Positions 28,425 through 36,770 of a stretch of 64,000 nt of DNA are shown here, in pieces (within the stretch, counting starts at the first letter, position 1; every line of letters begins with the position of its first letter). Source of the stretch: Myxococcales bacterium (GTDB lineage: Bacteria > Myxococcota > UBA727 > JABDBI01); NCBI GenBank assembly GCA_023248545.1, contig JAHFEF010000009.1, positions 1 to 64,000 of the forward strand, written 5' to 3'. The notes under the pieces are model-generated. The model worked only from the letters and a program-made list of their open reading frames with translations. It was not told the DNA's origin and did no database searches. Both the position numbers and the translations under genes were made by a program.

Positions 28425-29420
28425 CTAACTGGCTTCTACAGGAAAATCGAAGGCAGCTCTTTCGCCTGCCCGAAATCGCCTCAAAGCCGCTTTGCCAATC
28501 ATCACGGCGTTGTCGACACAATGTTTTTTCGACGGCAGATAAATTTTTAGGCCTTCCCGCAAGCCAAGCTCCTCAGCAGCTGCCCGAAGGAGCGAATTCG
28601 CAGCGACCCCGCCCCCTAAGACCAGCTTCTTGATTTGAGTGCGCTCACAAGCTAGTTGCGCTTTGGCCAACAAAGCGGCCGCAACCGCTTTTTGCAAGCC
28701 GGCACAAAAATCGGCCCGGTCTTGCTCACCCAGTACTTGTTTTTCTATTTTTAACCTCGCCGCTGTTTTTAGGCCTGAAAAAGAATACTCAAGCGTATCT
28801 CGAGATCGAAGCGCAATTGGAAATTCAAAACGGTCAGCATCGCCCGTTTGTGCCAGCCGATCGATTTCTTTGCCGGCAGGGTAACTAAGACCCAAGAGGC
28901 GCCCGATTTTGTCAAAAGCTTCTCCAGCAGCGTCATCACGGGTCTGTCCCAGCGTTGTGATTTGATGGTCGGCATCGCACAGATACAGAGCCGAATGTCC
29001 CCCAGACGCAATCAACCCAATAAAAGGCGCTTCGGGAAAATCTGGTTCTCCCAAACCGGCCAACAAATGCCCTTCGATATGATGCACGCCGATAATTGGG
29101 ATTTGCAGCGCTTGTGCAAAGCCTTTGGCAAATTGCACGCCAACTAACAGCGATCCAATCAAGCCTGGCCGGTTGGTCACAGCAACGGCTTCGATGTCTT
29201 TGGCTTTCAAATTAGCTTCGCTCAATGCTTTTTGAACCATGCCAGCGATTCGACCCAAGTGCTGCCTCGAGGCTATCTCCGGCACGATTCCACCAAAGGG
29301 CGCATGCGGATCTATCTGAGAATAAATCACGTCAGCCAGAATTTGATTGTCGTGGCCTAAAATAGCAACTGCGCAATCATCGCAGCTGGTCTCAATAGCC
29401 AGCAGGTACTTGGGATTCAT
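28425..29420 (-). CDS. tsaD: tRNA t6A37 threonylcarbamoyltransferase TsaD
   Basis: 331 residues of the Kae1/TsaD family, which transfers the threonylcarbamoyl group onto A37 of ANN-decoding tRNAs. Visible motifs: AIETSCDDCAVAI at the N-terminus, the metal-binding HHIEGH near residue 110, ASGGHSALY near residue 140 and LGGGVAANSLLR near residue 275. It heads the T2SS operon, so a housekeeping tRNA-modification promoter appears to drive the whole secretion system. Confidence 0.97.
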   Translation of the reverse strand: MNPKYLLAIETSCDDCAVAILGHDNQILADVIYSQIDPHAPFGGIVPEIASRQHLGRIAGMVQKALSEANLKAKDIEAVAVTNRPGLIGSLLVGVQFAKGFAQALQIPIIGVHHIEGHLLAGLGEPDFPEAPFIGLIASGGHSALYLCDADHQITTLGQTRDDAAGEAFDKIGRLLGLSYPAGKEIDRLAQTGDADRFEFPIALRSRDTLEYSFSGLKTAARLKIEKQVLGEQDRADFCAGLQKAVAAALLAKAQLACERTQIKKLVLGGGVAANSLLRAAAEELGLREGLKIYLPSKKHCVDNAVMIGKAALRRFRAGERAAFDFPVEAS

Positions 29421-29426
29421 GCTGTT

Positions 29427-29455
29427 AGATAATCAGACTCACTGGCACCCAGCAA
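29427..29455 (-). promoter_or_regulatory. Promoter of the tsaD-gspC...N operon
   Basis: Minus strand: -35 TTGCTG at 29455-29450, a 17-base spacer and -10 TTATCT at 29432-29427, then 6 bases to the tsaD ATG. No Shine-Dalgarno sequence is present, so a leaderless message is predicted. This is the only promoter I can find for the 13.8-kb operon. Confidence 0.6.
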
Positions 29456-29460
29456 TCCCC

Positions 29461-29490
29461 TTGACACTCGATTTTGCAATTGCGAATCAT
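29461..29490 (+). promoter_or_regulatory. Divergent promoter for the exported orphan at 29498
   Basis: -35 TTGACA at 29461-29466, an 18-base spacer, a weak -10 AATCAT at 29485-29490, then 7 bases to the ATG. The -35 boxes of the two divergent promoters are only 5 bases apart. Confidence 0.4.
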
Positions 29491-29497
29491 TCTCAAT

Positions 29498-30031
29498 ATG
29501 AAATCACTATTTTTAGTCGCCATCCTTCTTTCATCGCAAGTTGATGCACACAGCCATGCCCCTATCAACAGCACCTTGGAGTCTGCAGCCGGCTGGTCTT
29601 CTTTGGTCTGGAACGGTGCTGAACTTGGGTTTCACGCGGCCGAATTATTCGGCTTTAAACCAGCACTCAAGCCGCCATGCACACACTCAAGTTGCAACGG
29701 GCATCCACACGTGGGTGGCGGCTCAAAAATTGCTCAGGCCTATCACATCGTTGAACTGACCACCCACGGCCTCAATTTATTCGACACAACCGCCAAAATG
29801 TTTGACTCGGTCTCAGAAACAATTGAAGAATATTGTCCGCCCGCGTTCATCTCTGCCAGTGCGTTTGCTTTTAACACAGCTGTAATTGCTTATCGAATAT
29901 TTGACGCCAAGAAATTACTTGAAGTCGCTCGATCAGAGCCGACAAACTTGGCAGCGTATGGGTTTACTCTGTGGGGCCTAATTGATGCGGTTGGACATGC
30001 GGCGAGTATATATATGGCGGCAAAAAATTAA
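29498..30031 (+). CDS. Exported protein of unknown function, His-rich
   Basis: 177 residues from ATG at 29498; an in-frame TTG at 29474 would only extend the N-terminus. Residues 1-17 are a signal peptide (SLFLVAILLSSQVDA), after which the mature protein begins HSHAP and has a His/Cys patch (CTHSSCNGHPHVGGG) near residues 61-75, a possible metal site. The C-terminal half has two hydrophobic stretches (FISASAFAFNTAVIAYRIF and [14 protein letters not shown]). Not recognised. Its last 54 bases overlap the convergent lamin-tail-like gene. Confidence 0.55.
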   Translation: MKSLFLVAILLSSQVDAHSHAPINSTLESAAGWSSLVWNGAELGFHAAELFGFKPALKPPCTHSSCNGHPHVGGGSKIAQAYHIVELTTHGLNLFDTTAKMFDSVSETIEEYCPPAFISASAFAFNTAVIAYRIFDAKKLLEVARSEPTNLAAYGFTLWGLIDAVGHAASIYMAAKN

Positions 30032-30712
30032 CAGCAGCACCAGCATGAATCCAGGCACCTCAACAGGCACCATCTGACACCCCGACGAAGCATGCCGTGC
30101 CGTTTGATGGGCAATCTGATGAGCAGCCGCTGCCTGAGCCTCGGTCTTAGCCTCAACGACAGGCTCAGGACATTCAGTCCACCCGGATTCTAAACCCTCT
30201 TTACAGAACCCATTAGGTAAACCTGGTGACGCCAAAAAGCCAGGTTTCAATTCACACTCCGCTTTCTCAGCCTTTTCGGGCTTTTTATCGCCGTCATCTT
30301 TGAAAAAATTATTCGATCGACCCTTGGGTGTTGCTTTCGAGTCGCTGATTCGCTTACAAACTTCTGGATCTTTCAGTGTTTTGACGCACAGCCTCTGCAC
30401 ACCCTCTGGCTTAAACCCAAAATTAGGGTCTTGAACCACCATGACTTGATGCTCAGAACATAAATTTTGCCCCAAATCTCCTCGAGCCGCAATAACAGCA
30501 TACTCGCCAGGGTCAATCACATAATCTTCTCCCGGCAACTCGATGGCCCAAATTTGTTCGGGTTCGCGCTCACCATCGACGCGCCGAACCATCGCCTTGC
30601 CAAGATTCACAGGCTCTTCGCCCGCGTTATAAATTTCGAACCATTGCTGCACACGCTGCACCTGTTTGGTTTCAGCCGCCCGAAAAAATACTTCGGTAAT
30701 ACGCAGCGTCAT
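29978..30712 (-). CDS. Lamin-tail-like protein with C-terminal TM-Arg tail
   Basis: 244 residues from ATG at 30712, which overlaps the hutU stop as ATGA. Residues about 1-90 resemble a lamin tail domain ([25 protein letters not shown]). A charged linker ([12 protein letters not shown]) and a Cys-containing segment follow. The C-terminus is [13 protein letters not shown], a hydrophobic helix ([10 protein letters not shown]), then basic RHIYTRR, the layout of MYXO-CTERM-type sorting tails. No signal peptide is visible at the N-terminus, which argues against ordinary export. The tail is coded within the overlap with the plus-strand gene. Confidence 0.6.
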   Translation of the reverse strand: MTLRITEVFFRAAETKQVQRVQQWFEIYNAGEEPVNLGKAMVRRVDGEREPEQIWAIELPGEDYVIDPGEYAVIAARGDLGQNLCSEHQVMVVQDPNFGFKPEGVQRLCVKTLKDPEVCKRISDSKATPKGRSNNFFKDDGDKKPEKAEKAECELKPGFLASPGLPNGFCKEGLESGWTECPEPVVEAKTEAQAAAAHQIAHQTARHASSGCQMVPVEVPGFMLVLLLIFCRHIYTRRMSNRIN

Positions 30713-32349
30713 CGTGGAATCTGAACCCCAGTCTGCCTGGCACACTCAATGGCTGCTTCATAACCAGCATCAGCGTGTCGCATCACCCCTAAGGCCGGGT
30801 CGCCAATTAATACACGTTCAATCCGAGCAGCCGCCTCGGGCGTGCCGTCTGCCACAATCACCTGGCCAGCATGTAAGCTGTACCCCATCCCCACGCCGCC
30901 CCCTTGGTGCACACTCACCCACGACGCGCCGTTCACTGCATTGACCAAAGCGTTCAAAATCGGCCAGTCAGCCACAGCGTCGGATCCATCTTTCATGTTC
31001 TCCGTTTCACGATTGGGGCTCGCCACTGAACCACAATCCAAGTGATCCCGGCCGATCACAATCGGGCCCTTCACACGACCTGTTCGAACCAACTCATTAA
31101 AAGCCAAGCCTGCCAAATGCCGCTCGCCCATCCCAAGCCAACAAATCCGAGCTGGCAGACCCTGAAACGCAATTTTATCACGCGCCAGTTTTAACCAGCG
31201 TTGTAAGTTTTTGTTTTCGGGGAAAAGCTCTGATACCACCTGATCGGTCACATAAATATCCTCGGGGTCTCCCGATAGAGCCACCCACCGAAAAGGCCCC
31301 ATGCCCAAACAAAACAAAGGCCGAATATACGCCGGCACAAAGCCCGGGTAATCAAATGCGCGCACTGCCCCGCCCTGCTTGGCTTCGGCACGCAAGTTAT
31401 TGCCATAGTCAAACACAGGCACACCCTGATCTAAAAAAGCCACCATGGCATTCACCTGCAGGGCCATGCATTCACGCACATAACTTAACTCGCGCCGGGC
31501 CGGATCCAAAGGCACGTAGCCATTCAACGGATCATGCGCCGAAGTTTGATCCGTCACCAAGTCGGGCCTAAATCCACGCCGAACCAACTCAGGAAACACC
31601 TGCGCAGCGTTGCCCAACAAACCGACACTTTTAGGAACACGCTTTTCTTTGGCCTCTAAGCAAATCTTGAGCGCTTCGTCTAAATTCGTCGTCATGGTGT
31701 CTAGATAACGCGTTTCTAACCGGCGCTTAATTCGAGATTCGTCCACTTCGACCGCCAAACAAACACCGTTACACAGCGTCACGGCCAAGGGCTGCGCACC
31801 GCCCATGCCCCCCAAACCTGCCGTTAGAACAATTCTGCCCGACAAATCGCCATCTGTTTTAAAATGCGTTCGAGCTGCCTGCGCGAAAGTTTCGTATGTG
31901 CCCTGCAAAATCCCCTGCGTACCAATATAAATCCAAGACCCAGCGGTCATTTGGCCATACATCATGAGACCCGCTTGTTCGAGCTGGTCAAAATGCTCCC
32001 AGGTCTGCCAACGACCCACCAAGTTGGAATTGGCAATCAACACGCGGGGCGCATCTGGATGCGTCTTCACGATTCCAACGGCTTTTCCTGATTGAATCAA
32101 CAGAGTTTGATTGTTTTCTAGATTTTTTAACGCCTTAATTATGACGTCTAAACAGTCTTTATTTCGCGCTGCTTTTCCGCGACCACCGTAAACAATTAAG
32201 TCGTCAGCATTTTCAGCAACGGCTGGATCCAAATTATTCAGCAGCATTTTTAAGGCCGCCTGCTGGACCGTTCCTTTACAATGAAAATCAAATTTCTCTT
32301 GTTTTGTCGAATTTGAGGTGATATGGGGTGAAAAATGGGTAGGACTCAT
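30709..32349 (-). CDS. hutU: Urocanate hydratase
   Basis: 546 residues from ATG at 32349 (AGGT just upstream); an upstream in-frame ATG at 32385 would overlap the divergent lipoprotein gene. HutU converts urocanate to imidazolonepropionate in histidine degradation, using tightly bound NAD+. Visible: [11 protein letters not shown], the NAD site [12 protein letters not shown] near residue 170 and the active-site Cys in [10 protein letters not shown] near residue 405. No other hut gene is in the window. Confidence 0.97.
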   Translation of the reverse strand: MSPTHFSPHITSNSTKQEKFDFHCKGTVQQAALKMLLNNLDPAVAENADDLIVYGGRGKAARNKDCLDVIIKALKNLENNQTLLIQSGKAVGIVKTHPDAPRVLIANSNLVGRWQTWEHFDQLEQAGLMMYGQMTAGSWIYIGTQGILQGTYETFAQAARTHFKTDGDLSGRIVLTAGLGGMGGAQPLAVTLCNGVCLAVEVDESRIKRRLETRYLDTMTTNLDEALKICLEAKEKRVPKSVGLLGNAAQVFPELVRRGFRPDLVTDQTSAHDPLNGYVPLDPARRELSYVRECMALQVNAMVAFLDQGVPVFDYGNNLRAEAKQGGAVRAFDYPGFVPAYIRPLFCLGMGPFRWVALSGDPEDIYVTDQVVSELFPENKNLQRWLKLARDKIAFQGLPARICWLGMGERHLAGLAFNELVRTGRVKGPIVIGRDHLDCGSVASPNRETENMKDGSDAVADWPILNALVNAVNGASWVSVHQGGGVGMGYSLHAGQVIVADGTPEAAARIERVLIGDPALGVMRHADAGYEAAIECARQTGVQIPR

Positions 32350-32383
32350 CTTACCTATAACCTTTATTTGATTGGGGATATTC

Positions 32384-32596
32384 ATGAAACGTAGTTATTT
32401 GTTGTTGACCGTTCTTTCCTTGGCTCTGTTTTCCATCTCTGCTTGCAGCAAGTGCAGCAAAAACACTGAAGAAGCTCCTGCTGAAATGGCTCCAGAAGCT
32501 GCTCCTGCTGAAGTTGCTCCGGCAGCCCCAGAAGCTGCTCCCGCTCCTGCAGCACCTGAAGCAGCTCCTGCTCCTGCAGCTCCAGAAAACAAGTAA
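32384..32596 (+). CDS. Small Ala/Pro/Glu-rich lipoprotein
   Basis: 70 residues from ATG at 32384. The signal ends in a lipobox (SISAC), giving a lipid-modified Cys and a mature chain of about 50 residues made of EAAPAPAAP-type repeats. The DNA repeats GCTCCTGC units, so the tail probably grows and shrinks by slippage. Such chains act as spacers or cell-wall-contacting lipoproteins, but no function is shown. A terminator follows at 32614-32655. Confidence 0.75.
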   Translation: MKRSYLLLTVLSLALFSISACSKCSKNTEEAPAEMAPEAAPAEVAPAAPEAAPAPAAPEAAPAPAAPENK

Positions 32597-32613
32597 TTCT
32601 GGAAAAGAACGAG

Positions 32614-32655
32614 AAAACCCCCTTTTGGCACAATTGTTAAAAGAGGGTTTTTTTT
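32614..32655. terminator. Bidirectional terminator
   Basis: AAAACCCCCTTTT at 32614-32626 pairs with AAAAGAGGGTTTT at 32639-32651, and T residues run on to 32655. It separates the lipoprotein gene from the convergent minus-strand operon, whose last stop codon is at its edge (32654). Confidence 0.75.
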
Positions 32656-33142
32656 ATGGCAGTCTCGCCTTCAAGCCCTCTGACACACTCTCTCGAATGG
32701 TTTTGATCGACTGCGACACAAAAGTTTGACCCAAACGAAGCTCTAAAAACTGCGCGAATATCTTACCCAATGCATCTTCGATCTCGTCTAGATTGGACAT
32801 TCGAATCATGATATCAGCTTCAGCCGAATCGCCCATGCTTTTATCTAAGCCCTGTGTTTTTACGCCCGAGAGAGAACCGTCCAGGGCGTTCAGCGTGAAA
32901 CTATGAATCCGCTCGTCGATCACCAAGTCCAACGCCATCGATTCGACATGGGCACCGGCTCGGATTGCTTGCAAAAACTCGCCGCTGTCTTCCAGCTTCG
33001 GGCTCGCAATCATCACTTTTTGTTCTTCACTGTTTAACGGCTTCAGCGTCACGCGTCGCCCGATTGCGATCTTGGCAGGAATTTGATCCGTATGAAAATA
33101 CAGCCAGGTTAAAAACTCAGGCCCCAAAAATGACAGCTTCAT
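32654..33142 (-). CDS. RdgC-partner-like protein, downstream half
   Basis: 162 residues with its own GGAG 7 bases before the ATG, so it is a separate gene even though it overlaps the upstream one by 26 bases. Near the N-terminus it has FLGPEFLTWLYF, a motif I associate from memory with RdgC-like proteins of deltaproteobacteria. The remainder is alternating strand and helix with no recognisable catalytic motif. Together with the preceding 191-residue protein it would make about one RdgC-like chain. The function is uncertain. Confidence 0.55.
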   Translation of the reverse strand: MKLSFLGPEFLTWLYFHTDQIPAKIAIGRRVTLKPLNSEEQKVMIASPKLEDSGEFLQAIRAGAHVESMALDLVIDERIHSFTLNALDGSLSGVKTQGLDKSMGDSAEADIMIRMSNLDEIEDALGKIFAQFLELRLGQTFVSQSIKTIRESVSEGLKARLP

Positions 33143-33692
33143 TGAGATTCTCCAAAAGGCCTTGAGATCTAAGTGACACTTGCGAAGCCAACGCTATCTC
33201 TGGGTACGAGAGCTGCTTGATTCGCATCTGAAAAGTCTGTTCGAATAATTTTTCAAAGCGCTCCACCAGCCCCTGTCCTCGGGCAAACAAGCGCAGCTCT
33301 GAGCGAGACAGATCCCACAAAACTTCGACGATTTTACTCTTCGGCAAGATGCGCTGGCGTAACTCGCTGATGACAGCTGACTCCACAACTTGTCTATTTT
33401 TGTCTGGAAATTCTTTAAGCCTCAATTCAACCAAATCACGTAATAACGCTTTGGGGTAGCTAATTTTATCTTCGCGATACCCTAAAACCACGCGTTCTTG
33501 AAACAAAAATTGGTCGTTCAAGATTCGATCGTCATCCAAATAAGGATTTTGAACAGATACCCAGCCAGCCGTCTCGCTGTCTTTTCCTTCAGGGTGCAAA
33601 GGCACAAAACGTCGAACTGACAAAGCACGCTCGAAATTTTCGATTAAATTATTGGGCAGCGTGCCTACTACAGCAAACCGCAAATACGTCAT
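33117..33692 (-). CDS. RdgC-like protein
   Basis: 191 residues from ATG at 33692, overlapping the pgsA stop as ATGA. The segment AGWVSVQNP, then ERVVLGYREDKISYPKALLRD, KNRQVVESAVISELRQRILP and the strand-helix LRLFARGQGLVERFEKLFEQTF is the pattern of RdgC (recombination-associated protein, a ring-shaped DNA-binding regulator of RecA). It is shorter than E. coli RdgC (about 300 residues). The next gene seems to carry the missing part. Confidence 0.6.
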   Translation of the reverse strand: MTYLRFAVVGTLPNNLIENFERALSVRRFVPLHPEGKDSETAGWVSVQNPYLDDDRILNDQFLFQERVVLGYREDKISYPKALLRDLVELRLKEFPDKNRQVVESAVISELRQRILPKSKIVEVLWDLSRSELRLFARGQGLVERFEKLFEQTFQMRIKQLSYPEIALASQVSLRSQGLLENLNEAVIFGA

Positions 33693-34693
33693 TGATCCGG
33701 AAAGAATCGCCATGTGACCTCACGAGAAGCAACCCAACAAGCCCTGAGGCTCGCGACTATTAACAAAAGAGCCATGCCTTGAGTTTGGAAATAAGCGAAC
33801 ACACAGGCCATCAGGCCTGTGCCAATAAATAGCCTCAGCCTCAAAGATTTTTTTTCAGCAATCACAATATTATCAATCCCGCCAAGAGCCAATTCAAAAG
33901 AAATGCTGATTAAAACCGGGATAATTAAACCAGGGTGCACACTCGCGACAGACACCGCCAACACACTATGAGACAGCGCCCAAAATAGCCTGGCGAAATC
34001 ACGCCGATCCAGGCCTGAGCTGCGCAGGACACCATAGCTGGTCTTCACATAATCCAGCGCGCTGATCCAAGTCAGACCGACAATCACGATGCACTGACAC
34101 AAAACAGCGGTCCAAACCGAGCACAACTCCAACAACCAAAACCAGTATAGAAACGCTGCCGCCGTCGGCAACGCCCAATACGGTGCAGGGGCCCGTTTCC
34201 AGAAGGTATAATACGCCCAAACCACCAAGAAAAACGCCAACCAAAAAAGGGCTACGCCCAGCGCAATGCCGCGCCCCAAAAAGAGCGTCATGAAAATCGT
34301 CCCAAACCCACCCATCTGAACAATGGTTTTGATCTTGGCCAAAATGCTCGTTTTGACTTGCTTGCCCCTCAACGCGACGCTGCTTCTTAACACCGTGAGC
34401 AAAAATTCACGTGACAAAATAGCAGCCGGCACCCACACAGGAATCCAGCCGTTGCCAGCCAGCGACAACGTGATCGCCGCCATCATGATTTTGTCGGCCA
34501 CGGGATCTAATAAGCCACCCAACTTCGTGGGGCCTTCTCGACGGGCCATCATGCCGTCAATAAAATCGGTCATGCCCAAAAAAACAAACAGAAAAAACGC
34601 TACCCAATCCCAGTTGGAATCACCAAACAACAGCATGGCACAAGGAATCGGTAAGAGAGCGATGCGAGCAAGGGTGACTTGATTGGCGGTCAT
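33689..34693 (-). CDS. pgsA: CDP-alcohol phosphatidyltransferase PgsA, C-terminally extended
   Basis: 334 residues. The first 190 are a typical phosphatidylglycerophosphate synthase with the catalytic DGMMARREGPTKLGGLLDP...D motif near residues 46-68. The following 145 residues add about four more hydrophobic helices (VWTAVLCQCIVIVGLTWI, LIIPVLISISFELALG and others) that usual PgsA (about 180-200 residues) lacks. Function of the extension is unknown. It overlaps both neighbours by ATGA, giving the order rluB-pgsA-rdgC-like. Confidence 0.85.
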   Translation of the reverse strand: MTANQVTLARIALLPIPCAMLLFGDSNWDWVAFFLFVFLGMTDFIDGMMARREGPTKLGGLLDPVADKIMMAAITLSLAGNGWIPVWVPAAILSREFLLTVLRSSVALRGKQVKTSILAKIKTIVQMGGFGTIFMTLFLGRGIALGVALFWLAFFLVVWAYYTFWKRAPAPYWALPTAAAFLYWFWLLELCSVWTAVLCQCIVIVGLTWISALDYVKTSYGVLRSSGLDRRDFARLFWALSHSVLAVSVASVHPGLIIPVLISISFELALGGIDNIVIAEKKSLRLRLFIGTGLMACVFAYFQTQGMALLLIVASLRACWVASREVTWRFFPDQ

Positions 34694-35430
34694 CGTTTGG
34701 CCAGTGCTCGAAGTGAAGTCAGTTCTTTCTTGGACAAAGGCCTAAATTCTCCCGGCGACAAGCCATCAATAGAAATACCTGCAAAGTGCGTTCGAATGAG
34801 TTTTTGGACAGGATGTTCAATGCGCCAAAACATATTTTTGATCTGATTATTCTTGCCCTGGGTCAAGATCACTTTTAGCCAGGTGTTGACTTTGGCTTTA
34901 CCCAAGATCTCGATTTCGCTGGGTCCAGTGGGGCCATCGGGCAAATAGATCCCACGACGGAGTTTGTCTAACTGCTCTTCAGTCGGTGTGCCCTTCACCT
35001 TGACTTCGTACACTTTCGGCACGTGATATTTGGGGTGGATTAATTGGTTCGTAAGCTCACCGTCATTGGTCATGAGCAGAGCCCCTTCGGCATCGTAGTC
35101 CAGTCGACCCACCGGGTAGATTCTCCCGGCAGAGGCTCCCAGTACCAGATCCAAAACCGTCTTTCGACCGGCGGTGTCTTTGGATGTTGATACCACCCCA
35201 GCTGGTTTGTAGAGCAAGAAATAAACCCGCTCGGTGAGTTCTTCAGAAGCTGTATAGACGCGCTTTCCGTCGACATAAATTTCGTCTTTATCGGGGTCTA
35301 TGACCATGCCCTGTGTTTCGACACGGGCTTTATTGACGCGAACGCGTCCTTCCTCGATGATCTTTTCGACTTGGCGCCTAGAAGCGACTCCCGCTCGGGC
35401 GAGTGCTTTGTGAAGTCTCTCTTGTGACAT
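34690..35430 (-). CDS. rluB: 23S rRNA pseudouridine synthase RluB/RsuA family
   Basis: 246 residues from ATG at 35430; the frame is open 18 codons upstream, but those lack S4-domain character. N-terminal S4 RNA-binding domain (RLHKALARAGVASRRQVEKI) and the synthase domain with the catalytic Asp in VGRLDYDAEGALL near residue 110. RluB normally modifies U2605 of 23S rRNA. The usual GRNRQIR motif reads GKNNQIKN here. It is commonly beside scpAB, as here, though a plus-strand orphan now separates them. Confidence 0.88.
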   Translation of the reverse strand: MSQERLHKALARAGVASRRQVEKIIEEGRVRVNKARVETQGMVIDPDKDEIYVDGKRVYTASEELTERVYFLLYKPAGVVSTSKDTAGRKTVLDLVLGASAGRIYPVGRLDYDAEGALLMTNDGELTNQLIHPKYHVPKVYEVKVKGTPTEEQLDKLRRGIYLPDGPTGPSEIEILGKAKVNTWLKVILTQGKNNQIKNMFWRIEHPVQKLIRTHFAGISIDGLSPGEFRPLSKKELTSLRALAKR

Positions 35431-35528
35431 AGGCTCCCACTGTCGCTTGTTCCAGGGCCCTCGGCAATAGGGTCCAAGCACCAAAATGCCCAGCAGGCCG
35501 ATATCAATTCAGCACAGGAGATACACCT

Positions 35529-36083
35529 ATGAAACTCGGATTAGCCTTCATCACACTCATTTACAGCAGCTTCGCATTTTGCGGCTTGTTCATCTGCGTA
35601 GCCAAATTGCCCACTCAATACAGTGACGAACCTCTCACTGTCTCGTTGTTTGATGGGCGCGGCAGAGAGAGCGTATCACTCAGCAATTCCACGGGTGTTC
35701 GAGTCCTACCTGTCTTGCATGTTGAAGAAACCGATGTGGGCTTCATGGATCAGATTGGCAAGTGCATTCAGGCGGGCGTATGGGAAGATTCTTGCATTGA
35801 GACTTATTTTGAGGAAGGAACTTGGGTTAGAAATCAGGTAATTCTAGAAGCCGTCCAACTGCGCAATTCAACGCGAAGCTCTTGGTTTGCGTTTGATATC
35901 CTGCAAGCCAAGAAAGCCAAGAAATTTTTTATTACGACAACCCACCAAAAAGGCGCCGCTGGGCTCACCGAATACTATGACCTGAACCAAAACCTGATGG
36001 GCCGATTTTTCTCTCCCGGCGACGGCGTCATGGTCCCTTGTGTCAGCAAAGAACCCAAGAATGCGTTCGACGGCTTGCTATAG
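35529..36083 (+). CDS. Secreted protein of unknown function
   Basis: 184 residues. AGGAG lies 8 bases before the ATG. Residues 1-18 form a signal peptide (LAFITLIYSSFAFCG). The mature part is predicted mainly beta with an even number of Cys; no domain is recognised. It is a single plus-strand gene between the minus-strand rluB and scpB, and its stop overlaps the scpB stop region by 6 bases. Confidence 0.65.
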   Translation: MKLGLAFITLIYSSFAFCGLFICVAKLPTQYSDEPLTVSLFDGRGRESVSLSNSTGVRVLPVLHVEETDVGFMDQIGKCIQAGVWEDSCIETYFEEGTWVRNQVILEAVQLRNSTRSSWFAFDILQAKKAKKFFITTTHQKGAAGLTEYYDLNQNLMGRFFSPGDGVMVPCVSKEPKNAFDGLL

Positions 36084-36770
36084 AGTCACGTTGGTTTCGG
36101 CCAAAACCCCCAAAGCCCGGTCTAAATCTTCCAGGGCTTCTTGATTTTGCCGCTCGTTCTCAGCTGAGAAAAACTCTTTGTCTGAGAACAAGTCAGTCAA
36201 AGTCATATTTTCAGGCTCGTCAGCAGGCTCAGCCGCTGGCTTGTCTTTGCTCAAATCTTGATATTCTTTCAGTGACGGCAACTCATGCAGCGAGTTAAAC
36301 CCAAAAAACTCTAAGAACTCTTTCGTTGTGCCATATAACAGTGGCCGACCCATGCCCTGGGACTTACCCATAATCTTGACCAACTTGACCGTCAGCAAGC
36401 GTTTCAGCGCACTCGAACAATCGACGCCTCTAATATCCTCGATTTCTTGCCGCGTCACCGGCTGCCTGTAAGATACGATAGACAAACACTCTAATTGCGA
36501 AGCTGATAATTTCTGGGGCTTTTCTTGCAATAAAGCCCGAACAATCGGCCCATATTCAGGCGCCGTCCGATACACAAACCCACCCGCCGCTTCTTGAAGA
36601 GAAATCCCGGTTTGGCGCTCTCGCAAGGCTTCAAAAGCCTGTTTAATTTCTTCTTCAGAATACTCATAACCCTGGTTTTCAAATACCGTCACCAACTGCG
36701 TGAGAGAAATTGGCTCCGGTGACGCAAAAATCAACGCCTCTAAAGCATGTTCTAAGTTAAACATCGACAT
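36078..36770 (-). CDS. scpB: Segregation and condensation protein ScpB
   Basis: 230 residues from ATG at 36770; an ATG at 36764 is equally possible after GGGGG. ScpB is the winged-helix dimer that binds ScpA and SMC in chromosome condensation. Visible pattern: ALEALIFASPEPIS, then QLECLSIVSYRQPVTRQEI and IRGVDCSSALKRLL, GRPLLYGTTKEFLEFFG. The C-terminal 60 residues are acidic and poorly conserved. It overlaps scpA by 14 bases. Confidence 0.96.
   Translation of the reverse strand: MSMFNLEHALEALIFASPEPISLTQLVTVFENQGYEYSEEEIKQAFEALRERQTGISLQEAAGGFVYRTAPEYGPIVRALLQEKPQKLSASQLECLSIVSYRQPVTRQEIEDIRGVDCSSALKRLLTVKLVKIMGKSQGMGRPLLYGTTKEFLEFFGFNSLHELPSLKEYQDLSKDKPAAEPADEPENMTLTDLFSDKEFFSAENERQNQEALEDLDRALGVLAETNVTL

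Noticed and set aside
32382-32633. Minus-strand Gln/Leu-rich frames opposite the small lipoprotein
   Set aside because: They are shadows of the GCTCCTGC repeats in the lipoprotein gene and have no start signals.
33117-33142. Programmed frameshift joining the two RdgC-like halves
   Set aside because: The second gene has its own ATG and well spaced GGAG, and the sequence around the overlap does not fit a -1 slippery heptamer.
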